A stretch of 64,000 bases of DNA, taken from NCBI GenBank assembly GCA_022747635.1, contig JAKTNV010000007.1, forward strand, positions 12,614,997-12,678,996, in the 5' to 3' direction. The notes beneath the pieces were generated by a model. The model made no database searches. It saw nothing but the letters and a program-made list of their open reading frames with translations, and had not been told where the DNA came from. The position numbers and the translations under genes are program-made. Positions 1 through 10,689 of this stretch are shown here, one piece after another (the stretch's first letter is position 1; each line of letters begins with the position of its first letter). This DNA is from Hetaerina americana (Eukaryota > Arthropoda > Insecta > Odonata > Calopterygidae).

Positions 1-1559
1 AGAATTTCAAGGTATATATATAATTTTGTTGTTCCGAATGTCGATAAGCCAGAAGCTTTCGAGCTAAATGTCTGTCGTGATGAAGTGTCTCTTTGCTAGT
101 TTAAGATTAGACCTCCATCCAAGCACGCAAATCTTCTTACGGCGTGAACTGAACTGTTTGCATTGGAAATCTTGCGCCCAAGTAGTTGTTCCTGGGATTT
201 GAAAACCCCCAGATATCCAAAAGTTGGATAAGTCTTGTCGCTTCGAGTGCCTCCCCCAAGAACCTTTCCCTCCCTCATTTGTGTACAAGTTTTGATGAAT
301 GAGTTTCAGGTATATCACGAAATAATTTCGGGTTTGGAACCAGGTATTTTGTTTAAATCAGAACGTAGTCAAATTTTCCTAATTTTTTGAAGCAGGACGA
401 TCAGATTTAACTTGCATCATTTGACGACTAAAGGGTTTTATTTTATATCAAGGATCTTCCCACTACGGCATTTCGGACGCTTTGTATCAATGGTACTCCT
501 CCATGGTGTTAATTATTCTAAATATGAGACAGGATTCCCTTTTTGTCTCGTTGTTTCCATAATATCGTTAGCGAAGCAGAGGTCTTCGATTTATTTTGTT
601 GCTCGTGGTTCTTTTCTTTTGACCTCTTGCATATTCATTAGCGTTTTCCTTAATTATTTTCCAGCCTTTTTTATTCTCTCTGTATGGTGTATTGAATGAG
701 ACATATATTCCTTCGCTTTCGTTTTGGCGTTTTCTAACTATAAATTGCCAAATATCAATCGATGGTCGCTTCCAATTTCCGCTGAAGTTAAGCTTCTCAC
801 AACCAGTAATGTATGAAGGATGTATTATAATGTTGTTTAAGATTTAATGACTACATTTTAATGCCTTCGAAAGTGATGAGAAGCCATTACCGGTAAGTTT
901 GGTTGGTTCCGATGCATATCGTCAAGCGGAAAGAACTTAGATAATTTCCTCATATTGGCTTCCCTAAAACATGGCTCGTAGTACGTGCAATTATCTTTCC
1001 TTCGTAAGCAGCTCGAAGCCGAAGAAAAGAAAAACATATCCCCGGAAATGTATGTCCAATTGTGCGCACGTAGGAATTAAACGTTTAATGGCTCCTACTC
1101 AGGAAATGAGTTGAAGGAACTCTTCCATGGGTACAAGCGGCGCATCGCAGCCTCGAACATTCCAATACCTTTAAAAATCGTCCTCCTACTTTCGTCTTAT
1201 CCACTCTTTATACCTTCTTTCTAGTATCCGTTACTAATAAATCTTACGTATGCCAGAAATCTTTGTTTATCTCGCTCTTCATACAGTCTTAGTTTTCCCC
1301 ATCCTCCTCCCTATCAAAACCGCGAAGGCCTACCATGCCCCCAATGTGTGTAAAATCTTGTTCTTTCACTCACGGGAGAAAGAAGCATCGTTTGAGGCGA
1401 AGAAAGCCGCGCCTGAAACTGCTCGTCAGTTCATCGGCAGCAACTGTAAACTGTCCACACGGAATTAACGTGAAGTAAATCTCATGTGCAAACCACGATA
1501 ATTGAAATGATTTTTGTTTGGAGTGCTTTTGAATGAAACGGTAGTCCCGGAAGCTGTTT
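1..1559. other. AT-rich stretch without a recognised gene
   Basis: Only short ORFs with no recognisable domain occur here. A 95-codon hydrophobic ORF on the plus strand (412-699) has no family signature. I see no tRNA, no inverted repeats of note and no coding exon. Confidence 0.5.
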
Positions 1560-1960
1560 TTTTCGAGACACTTACTTCTCTCACTCCTCACTACTTAACA
1601 CTTTTTCTCGCTCTTCATCTCTTTCAGCTTCCTCATTCCATTCTTCTTCGTTTCCATTTCTCAGAAGCTTCCCAATACACGCTTATCCTCCTTCGTCAAA
1701 GGCTGCATTTGAAAACCATTCTAACGCACATGCCACTGAATGCCGTTTATAATCTTTCCTTCATATCCATGCTCACGAATCTCTGCCATCAGCTCCCTCC
1801 TATTTGTATGCATATAATGATTCTGCTGACGCAATTCTTCTCCTTGTGTATTTACCGCTATTCCCATTTTCATCCTAAATGCTGCCCAAAATTCATGGAT
1901 GTCCTGAATCCCTTAATATTTCGCTCCACCGTCACGTGCCGTATTCTCGTTTCACTAATA
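1560..1960 (-). pseudogene. LINE reverse transcriptase C-terminal remnant
   Basis: Read on the minus strand, this segment gives broken pieces of the region just after the reverse transcriptase core of a non-LTR retrotransposon. The clearest piece is LTKEDKRVLGSF followed by a charged METKKNGMRKLKE segment. It corresponds to the conserved stretch of such elements in which an acidic-basic 'TLRKED' motif precedes a 'FEMWCWRRM' motif. Stops and frameshifts interrupt it, so it cannot be functional. The 194-codon ORF on the opposite strand (1514-2098) is the antisense shadow of this remnant. It resembles the better-preserved copy at 15190-15640, which supports the assignment. The clade (RTE-like or related) cannot be fixed from so short a piece. 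Confidence 0.5.
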
Positions 1961-4120
1961 TTTGGTCTTTCTCTCCGACGGTCACTAGGAAGAACTTGTG
2001 CCCTCTTTGACTTCGAGACAACATATTACGCCTTGCCCTCTTGTCATCATCCCCTCCCTTGCATACGACTGAATCGGGAATCATTGATTGATATTTGAAC
2101 AAATCAATGCAATCATGATCGCGCAGAGACAATAGCCAGCCGTACTTGAGTACCATTGTATCTTCTTTATATCACTTACTGGGCAGGGCTGTATTGGGTA
2201 GATACGAGGTAAATACTGGCGGATGAGTACACGTTAATAACCCGTCACACATATACCCTCTGCTCTAGTAGAATTGTTTCGCATTAGGTGATAATCGTTG
2301 GATTAAGAAATATAGTTATTCTAATCGATTATTATAGGATATAGTGGCTGAGACATGTGTTATTCTACTTGCTCATGTTTCCTCGCATTAGTTTGTGGTC
2401 TTTCAGGTATCGGTTGGAGGACATGATCTTTGGTAGTGTAAATACGGCCAAAATGATGCGTTGTGGAAGATGATTACGTCCTCAAAGTCAATGCTGTTCA
2501 ATCGATAACATTTTTAACAACGAAAAGTGAATTTCACAATATATTCTGTGCCAAAAGAGGTGCTGTGTTGTCAAAGCATGAATTCTGACGACACAGGCTA
2601 GTTGGAAGTAATAAACTAAGTCGTCATTAAATTCTTAAAGAAAAATTATAGTAATAAGAATTTTTTGTCGTATTTATTCTTCAATGTTTAGATAGTAAGA
2701 TGATGCTATCCTTTACATTTATTATTTAACGCCCCATCAAATTCATGAGTTCATTTTATAAACCTACCGTGCTTAACTGCGGTAGCAAAAAGCTGAAGAA
2801 ATCCTGAGTAATATAATCCCATAGTGTGAGAGAATGGGTAATTTCTTCCAAATTTAGAATCATCCTTCATATATTTTTAATGCAAGTTTTCGCGTCAAGA
2901 CAATTGATATGTGTATACAATGAGCTTTTGGAATGCATAATTACTTTTTTTTTCTTGGCTTAAATCGTGGTTTTTCCCTCCCTATCAATGATGAAACAGC
3001 GACGTACAATGCCTCATGCGCTGTGGCATCTTACGTTTTTTCGCCTAATAGTATCGCAGGAGTATTTCTCATACCGAGGAGCAATTTCTCTTCAGCATTT
3101 ATAGTCGTGCACATCTCGTTTACCGGTTAACAATTTACTTATATGCCTTTGCGACACCTGGAATAAGTAGTAGGGAGTGGATTTTATTATTTGCAAGTAG
3201 AGAGCGGCTCGGGTTTTTCCATTCTCTAGTTAAATTGTTACTTAACAACTTTTATTAAACATTTAACGTAAAATATACATACCCATACTTTCCACGTGTG
3301 TAAACATTGCGAGCAAGTTAGTAAAAATGTGCGTCGGGCTAAATGTTTTATTTGCAGAAACGATTTATCGGTAAGGGAGCGTTCATTCTTTCTAGACAGA
3401 TTCAATTTAAAGTTTGAAATTGACTAGAGAAAATTTTCACTTCAGATATCGAAGTAATCTTAAAAGATGTAATGTTAAATTGAGAGTTTCCGCTGAGATA
3501 TCTGTAGATCTGACTTAGTAATCATCTAGGAACATTTTAACGCTAATTTGAAAACAAATACGAGGTGAATTCAGTGAGGAAGTTCAAATAGTCATCGTAG
3601 TCCCCGGTGTTTATTTTGCCGGTGGAACCAGAAATGCAAGGTTGGGAAAGAACATTTCAGAACCACTATGATCTCCACGAGAGCAGGAGTGCGGCGTAAC
3701 GGCTGATTATCAAGTGCCCCAACGCTGTCCAATCTCTTTTCGTCCTCAACCTTCATCATTGGTTAGACCTCTGCCATGCGACGTTTGGTGGCTTTGGTTC
3801 GTGGTAGATGCACACTGTTGTACGTATTGTTCATTCTAATACCTTATCTTATCTTCCTTCGTGCCATGCTCCTCGTGGAGTGCACTGCATTTCCAATTTA
3901 TTGCCAAGGAACTGGAATTCGTCTAATATTATCTATTTTGTGATGTAGATTATGGTTCCGCGAATAAGTGACTCGGTAATGTATTTTTAGTTGAGGTAAG
4001 GGTTGGAGGAAACGCTGGTGGGAAACTCTCCCTAGAAATCGCGAATCGATACTTCGGACCAGTTGTTAGTTTGAATGTGAATTTAGAAGCATCCAATACC
4101 ATATTTCAAGGACGTACTCC
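1961..4120. other. AT-rich stretch without a recognised gene
   Basis: No ORF with a recognisable domain, no tRNA-like sequence and no clear repeat could be found between the LINE remnant and the mariner element at 4123. Confidence 0.5.
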
Positions 4121-4122
4121 TA

Positions 4123-4873
4123 CGAGGGAATCCGGAAAGTAGTACCCGTTCGTGAAATAAAGACACAAAAGTAAATATTAACAAACATAAAAAATTTTAT
4201 TTGAAAGAGGATACTTTAAACTACTTCTCAACATAATCTCCAAGCAAATTAAGGCATTTGTCATAACGTGTGACAAGTTTCTGTATTCCTGCTGCATAGT
4301 CCTTCGCCGCCAGCTCATTGAGATACGCGAGGGACCCATCTTGCACAAATTTTTGCATAATGCAGATGGTGTTTAACAATTTCATGAACAATTGTTCGAG
4401 AAACATTGGGAAAATGCTCACAGATGTCATCAATTGTGACGCGCCGATCGTTCCTCACGAATTCGTCAACTGAGCTCACCAGTTGGTCTGTAATGACAGA
4501 CGGTCTCCCCGAACGCTCATCGTCGTGTGTGTTCCCCCTCCCCATGTTGAAATGCGACACCACCGCCGAACAGACGACTCGTCCATTACATTGTCTCCAT
4601 ACACCTCCTTTAATTGGCGATGAATATATCATGGGCGAACGTTTCTTGCATTGAGGAATTTAATCACTGCCCTCACTTCACAACTGGCGGCGTTCTCAAT
4701 TTTTTTAAACATTGTAAACAATCACAGAAACAACACAGGCAATGCTAGCGTCACGCAACTTGGCTCAGAGAAGGCAGACAAGCCACTGAAGCTATCTGAC
4801 CTCGTCCAGCGGCTACTCGCGTCGTCAGCACTTCATGCGGCACGAACGGGTACTACTTTCCGGATGACCCTCG
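4123..4873 (-). mobile_element. Non-autonomous mariner element with intact TIRs
   Basis: A complete short DNA transposon. Terminal inverted repeats at 4123-4154 and 4841-4873 match almost perfectly (left end CGAGGGAATCCGGAAAGTAG; the right end, reverse-complemented, differs by one substitution and one extra base near the tip). Both ends are bounded by TA (4121-4122 and 4874-4875), the target duplication expected for Tc1/mariner insertion. The element is about 751 bp, against roughly 1.25-1.3 kb for a full-length mariner. Inside is a minus-strand transposase remnant that keeps the N-terminal DNA-binding part and the extreme C terminus but has lost the catalytic domain. It therefore could only move if a related transposase acted on its ends. 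Confidence 0.9.
4221..4712 (-). pseudogene. Mariner transposase remnant, catalytic domain deleted
   Basis: Translation from the ATG at 4712 (minus strand) gives MFKKIENAASCEVRAVIKFL, a typical mariner N terminus, and reaches an in-frame stop at RNVRP*YIH. It then continues as HRQLKEVYGDNVMDESS. A frameshift in a G-rich run near 4540 moves the reading into another frame (HDDERSGRPSVITDQLV, then the helix-turn-helix part ending KICARWVP). There the sequence jumps directly to the C-terminal tail (YDKCLNLLGDYVEK, stop at 4221-4223). All three catalytic aspartates of the D,D34D domain are absent. It is an internal-deletion derivative carrying one nonsense codon and at least two frame changes. The family identity is certain from both ends; the parental lineage is not named here. 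Confidence 0.9.
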
Positions 4874-4875
4874 TA

Positions 4876-7800
4876 TTAAAAATGTACTTTAAAGGAAAGG
4901 GCTCATATGCGATTGCGCGTGTGCATATAATTTGTATTCCTGCCACCCAAGATAATAAATACAAGAACTTAAAATTTTATTCCACGTTGACAGAAAATTA
5001 TTTCTGTCACGTTCTATTTTTTTTAGAAAGTGTTTATACAGTTTTTTGTCATACTGCTTCCTTATTGCACCACACTCCATTCGGAGGGACTGTATGCCTG
5101 CGCCCAATTTCAACACGCCTCATAATGCGTGCGCGATCTCTACTTGAGGTGACCTGCTCTCAGCGGGATCCATCCATCGCAGTCGTTTGCATGGGGAACA
5201 AAAAAATAATGTGTTCCGAATTTCCCCCGGCGTTTTCTAGTTGGGTCGATGCAAGAAACGTGTTCTTGGTCATTTGTCTCCTCTGTACAATAAATGCAGT
5301 ACAAAAATGACTCCGATGCCATGACAATAGGTCCATGAATATGGCGAATAAAAATGTTGAATCCACGGGTCAGTCAATTCGCCTAGCTCTCGTAGTCTGC
5401 TCATGAAGAAGCTTCTCTTTGCAATGAATTGAGTATCATAAATGAAAGTCTCATGATGCAATCTGTAATTTTTCATAACACTTTAACATTTAATCTGTGC
5501 CTTGAAAAATGACCTGTTGTCCCGTCTCTCAAGGTTACAATAGTACAAGCGTTAGGCATAGAAAGCCATGTACGGAATAATTTGTGGAATAAATTAGTTA
5601 AATGGAGTTCAGATGCCCGAAATAATGGATTTTTTTTCCTTTACTACTCGCATAGTGAACGATTTGAGGGGTATGTTTGTATTGTTTTATATTTTTTTAA
5701 TCAGAAAAGTAGGAAGGATGATGGAAACAGAATTTCTCTTTCGTACAGTGTGCTCACGGTGTCTCAAATAGCAAGTTAATTGTGGTATCCTCCATCTAAA
5801 TTTGTCGTTGGAAAACAATAGCTTGCTCATTTTTTCTGACATGTTTTGAGTTGTGCGCGCGTCCCATTGTCTTAAGGCACTGGGTCTGGTGTGTACTTTC
5901 TTTGGGTCTTCGTCAGGTTCTTCTTTATTTAGACTTCATAAGCCTCAGTGGTATTTTTTTATGTTTTGACATATTAAGTAACTGTGAAGCTGCAGGCAGT
6001 CAATGTATGTCTTATCCATAGCCGGACAATTTTGGCAGAACAGTCGGGTTATAATTGTATATCCTGGACGATATTGAAATTGAAGAAAGCGAAGGGAATA
6101 TTATTAAATTTATTGGTGCTTTCACGAAATAAAATAAGCGCATTGTGAATTTAGTCCAGTAATAAAAGAATCAGGTGAATTAATGGTCAGTTTTCCTCAT
6201 TGGAATATGTCATTTTAAGTTAACCATTCAATGTGCAAATGGCTCTAGACTCTTATCACTCCTTCCTTAATTCCTGTGTTTTGTACTTTCGCGGAAGTGC
6301 GTAGAATTTCATGGGCGTGGACGTATTCTTATATGCCAAATTGCCATGAACCAACTTAGCCTTGTTGTTATTTAGAATGGACAAAAGTGCAATGGACGAT
6401 ATCCGACACATTCTATGAGAAATAATGGAATGATTCTGAACATTTCCCCAGCATACTGCATTCAGTTGTCTGCAGAATACCCACAACATTAGAATTCCCG
6501 TGTCGTCGGTTTTACTTGATCTCCCTACTCGAAGGCTAATCTATAAAGTCAGAACCCAGGCGGGAGCGATCCTACAAATTTAAGAGTGTCACATGTATTT
6601 TAATGTTTTTCATTCATCGTGATGCTACCTTCACCGTAATTTATCCTTTAAATTTTACTACTCACGTTCATGTAAACAAAAACGATTTTTTGTCATCATG
6701 TTCGTATCGGGTTCACCACTATCAGAACCTTCGAGAATCTCATATTGCGACATGTACGAATTTTCATTCACTCAGAAGGTGAATAAAGGTATTCAGAACG
6801 AATTTTTACAGCCCCCCTCCAGGACCTCATTAAACGTGTTTCTCAGTTTTTTGAACTTAAATTATTGTCTGCTCCCTCGATTCTTGTAATGCGATTTTAT
6901 CTGGAATGAATCAGTGTCTTGACCCTAGACGTTTAAGGTCATTGTGTCGTTACCCTTTACCCACTCGGTAACCTTCAGCTTCATATCCAGCTACATCATC
7001 TCCCGGACTGTCTTGATTTTCTCTGTAATCGAAAGTCACGTGCTCAGTCACAGGTCTTTGCTTCGTCTTCCTGCCCTCCCTCAAAACTTATTTCACCTTC
7101 AGTCAACCTTTCTTCTTCCTCCTTACGTGATTCAAGCCCTGCTGTAGTCACGGCTGTTAACTTTTCGAAATTTTACGACGTGAGTTTTTTTGGGCATAAA
7201 ATTGCCGACGTAACCTAAGTATTTCAACCTGCGATAAAAATATTGTTAATGGTTGAAGTGCGAATGGAAATAGTTGTCATATTTGCGAAGGTCTCTTTGT
7301 TGCCTCGTGGCCGTTGTCATTCTTACCCGGAAAGCGAATGAAATGGCCCAAATGTTGCTTTGTGACTTCTGGAGTTCTTGAGTTGTCTATCGGATTGATT
7401 CGTAGTATTTATTGGCTGTCTCATTGTTGTTTCCTGGATACTCCAATCGTAAACTTCGTTCTTAAAATCAATAGCGTTTGTTATTTTGTCGAGTTTTCTG
7501 AAGGCACCTCATGAGTAGTAATGCATCATGAGCTTTCAAAATGGAGGAAGTCGTAATTATTTTAATCTAGCGTCCTTCTAATAGCCTTTTATTTCCTGCA
7601 GTTGGTACGAATAATGGCATCATTGTTTGTATTGATCTTCTAGGAGCATAAGGCAAGAACGCAGCTTACATGAGTCAGTGCGAAGGACATCCTAAATGAA
7701 TAGTGAAGTCATCTGGAAGCAATAACTCTAATACGTAATTCTTGAGTTACACCGTCATTATAATCAATCTGGCCTTAAAGTGTGCTGTTAGTGAGCTTTT

Positions 7801-8430
7801 ACTAAAAGCTTCCCTAATAATTATTGACCTGATTTGTGAGATCGGTTTCTCGAGGGAAATTGATTTCATTTCGTTAACGCGACATTTTCTCTGCCCGCAA
7901 AGTTAGTTCAATTCTTTCGTGGATGCCGTGTCATCTCGCCTGGAAAATATTGAAGAGATAAGAGTGCCTGAGTCGTTGTACGTTCACTTGTCTCCCGCGA
8001 TCTTGTGAGTGTTACATCAGAGAAAATAGCGATGGATCTGTTGGATAAGGTTAACAGGAGATTAAACAGATTTATTTTTTCAAATTTCCACGATAGCAAA
8101 AATAGTTGAATGTAGTTAGCACAAATAGATAAAAGCAGACAACGACTGCAGAAAAGTTCAGAGCATTGGATTTTTTTGTAAACATTGAGGAATTTGAGAT
8201 GTGGCATTGCATCAGGAGAATGGCTCACGTGGAAGAACAAAAAAATATTGTAGAATATGACACCAGTTCACGATGACGAAGCATTCGCTGATGTGCGATC
8301 CACAAATATTTTTCTTATTCTTTCCATCTCTCCTTTTCCGTCTTCATTCACATTGTGAAAATATTCTTTGTCCTCCGCAACCGCGTAATTGAAGTTTAAC
8401 TCGCCATGCCACATACTCATGTGGCAGATC
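4876..8430. other. AT-rich stretch without a recognised gene
   Basis: ORFs of at most 110 codons, on both strands, show no domain or conserved motif. No tRNA-like or inverted-repeat structure was recognised. The low GC content and frequent T runs suggest intergenic or intronic DNA. Confidence 0.5.
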
Positions 8431-8499
8431 TTTGATGTGGTTGCAGATGGGGGGGGGATATGTGAATGTCAATCGCAGAGATGAAGGTAGTGCTCTGCG

Positions 8500-9260
8500 A
8501 AATTCATTTTCCAGTATCGATCATGGGCATAAACATGATGGTGCGGTGATGATACATCGACTTGGCAGTAATTATCTGGTTTGTCTAGTATTGTTGTGTG
8601 CATCGAGCAAAATCGACAAAGTCGTATGTGGTGTGCAATTTCGCTCATTGGGTGAATTTAGTCGCGTTGATTGCTTCGAGAGATGTCGATATAAAGTCGT
8701 CATTATCGTGCATGCAGTGTATCGAAATATGGACGTTGGTCGATTTTATTAGCACCGTCTAGCAGAAATGTTGTCATACATTTACTTCAAATGATGCCAT
8801 CTCCTTTGTCGTCATATCCCCTACCTCTTAATGGACCTCCAGGATATTGTCCAAACTGTCTACGTACTTCGCATTAAACTCGTCGCCCATGTTGTTATAT
8901 CATTAATATCGTCCCTATTGTATCAAATCAATTCAATGGTGCACACACATAACCATGGTGTTATATGTACTGCAATCCTTCTTATCGAAAAAGGTGACCC
9001 TGTCGTCATATCGACTATGGGTTCTATATCGACAATATCTCACTTCGTGACATCGATATAGTCGTCCGTGCCATAGTGTCGTCATATCGACTGTATCGTC
9101 GTTATCGACCGTAAAATCCCCACCGGCATATCAACTGAATCGTCCGTGGCGACCGTGACGGCATATCGATTGTATAGTCGTTATCGACTCTAACATATCC
9201 ACCGGCATATCGTATGTATCGTTCGTATCCTTGAAAACGCCCGAATCGATGATACAATAC
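8500..9260. repeat. TATCGA-rich degenerate repeat block
   Basis: The hexamer TATCGA or its complement TCGATA recurs far above chance here, with at least nine plus-strand TATCGA sites between about 8510 and 9190. At its right end a 79-bp unit is repeated once with divergence. The first copy begins CATATCGACTGTATCGTCG at 9083 and the second CATATCGATTGTATAGTCG at 9162; both run through a TTATCGAC core to CCACCGGCATATC. No protein is encoded. It resembles a decayed minisatellite. A comparable block lies at 53600-54075. Confidence 0.6.
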
Positions 9261-9334
9261 GAATGCGCCACAATGTTCGACGCGTAATGTCGGCCTATGG
9301 ATATTATGAAAAAGTATTGACATGGCGTCGATTT

Positions 9335-9343
9335 ATATATAAA
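9335..9343 (+). promoter_or_regulatory. Possible TATA box before a GC-rich island
   Basis: The sequence TATATATAAA in AT-rich DNA abuts an abrupt change to CpG-rich DNA starting at about 9350. This geometry fits a core promoter reading rightward, but no transcript start element or downstream exon could be identified, so it may be chance. Confidence 0.2.
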
Positions 9344-9900
9344 CCGTCATTTCGCGTGCGCCTCTCGGCGGGGCGAGTCGATCTGCGCTTTGCGGACGAG
9401 GGAAGCACGAAGGAGGTGACTGCGGAAGTCCACGTCGTCGCGTCTTCTTCCTTCGCGGCTCCCGAGAGGGTTGGGGAGGGCGACGGGTTCTTCAAAACCG
9501 CCGCGCTCAGCCGTCCCGGCGGCTTGCGAGTGGGAGGGGAGGGGTCGGTCGGGGAAGTCCATCGCCGACCGGTTGCCGTGGAAAGTTCGCGCGGGGAGTG
9601 GGTGCGGCGCCCCTTCTTCGGCAGGTGGTTGCGCAATAAGCATCCGGAATCAATTCTGAAGCGGCTCGTCGTATTCGGCGGCCGGAGATTTGTTTTTTCC
9701 TTTACTTTCCGAGGGGATAAAAATGAATCCCTTTCATCATCATCTGCTCCGCGGATAAAAGTCCTGCTCACTTCTTCGCTTGAACGGCCCACCCTCGCGT
9801 GATTTTCGTTTTTCTGGAAGAATATCCGTCGCTTCGGTGGGAACGCATCGTCCTCTTTGTCTCTCTCCGGGACCATGTGCCCGGCGACCCGAGAGGGTTA
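9344..9900. other. GC/CpG-rich island
   Basis: A sharp rise in G, C and CpG compared with the flanks. Overlapping open frames of 179 codons (plus, 9263-9802) and 190 codons (minus, 9304-9876) exist because stop codons are rare in GC-rich DNA; neither shows a domain, and both are rich in Arg, Ser and Pro. It could be an unmethylated island near a promoter or a 5' exon of a gene outside the window. Confidence 0.45.
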
Positions 9901-10439
9901 CATCATGTCGAGCTAATTGTTGACTTTCTTGCTTTCCAAAGTTTCATCATAAAGTTTTTTTATCAGAGATAATGATAATCACCTCCCCTGCATCGTGCAT
10001 CATTGGTTGTCTCCGTGAGCTCGGCTCTGCGCGAAGTCGTTGGCAAGCGCGTTTTATATCCTTACGAACGGCGTGTGTTATGTAGCATGCTGAAATGAGA
10101 AAACTAAGGGAAATACTTCCGTTAAAACACCCGCGTTTATCGGAGTGATTTATTGAAATCTTCATGGTGAAGTTTGTGAGACTTGTGGAAAGTTGGAACG
10201 AAATTTGTCTACGAATGTGTTTAAATGTCTTAACTCGAAAAGTGACAAGAACCTCGCCAATCATTTTTCCTGTTGTTGTTTCCATCCAGCCAGAAGACTT
10301 AAATTTAGCGTTCCTTTAGATTTATTCCCTTTGATTTTCCAAGGAATACGTTGTCCATCATTCTTCTTAATCTGAAGATCCCATCTCTATTCTCTTAGCA
10401 ATTCTAATGCCCTTTAAGTTTTCACAGTTATTCTTGCGT

Positions 10440-10680
10440 GTTTGTTTGTTTGTGCTGGGCGTATTGGGTGAGGGAAGTGGATTGTTGGGACACTCCAAAG
10501 AAGAGCGAAAAGGAGTATTCAGAGGGTTTTGGTTGGCAATGGGGTGTTGAAGATTGTGATAGAGGGGAGAACGTTGGGCGATCAAGGAAGGGGAAGGAAC
10601 AGGATAGGGATGTTGGATGGAATTAAGGGATGAAAGAACTACAAGGGATTGTGCTTATATGCGGTATTTATGATGGCTGA
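10440..10680 (+). pseudogene. LINE ORF2 C-terminal tail
   Basis: The plus-strand frame from about 10530 reads VGNGVLKIVIEGRT and then GRGRNRIGMLDGIKG, stop, KNYKG. This matches the conserved tail that follows the reverse transcriptase of a large family of non-LTR retrotransposons (a 'G-LLKTVIEG ... KRGRGR-R--MLDGIK' pattern). Only the last part of the protein is present and it contains stops, consistent with a 5'-truncated, decayed insertion. It matches the tails read from the remnants at 15190 and 50030. Confidence 0.75.
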
Positions 10681-10689
10681 CTGTAGCGT

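Noticed and set aside
412..699. Possible antisense reverse transcriptase (a frame with IEDLCFANDIME on the minus strand)
   Set aside because: One weak resemblance to the F/YADD region without any flanking conserved blocks; not enough to call a LINE.
1514..2098. 194-codon plus-strand hydrophobic frame
   Set aside because: It lies antisense to a recognisable LINE remnant, and its Leu/His/Phe richness comes from the purine-rich coding strand of that element.
9263..9876. 179-codon plus and 190-codon minus frames
   Set aside because: Same reason: mutually overlapping frames in GC-rich DNA without motifs.
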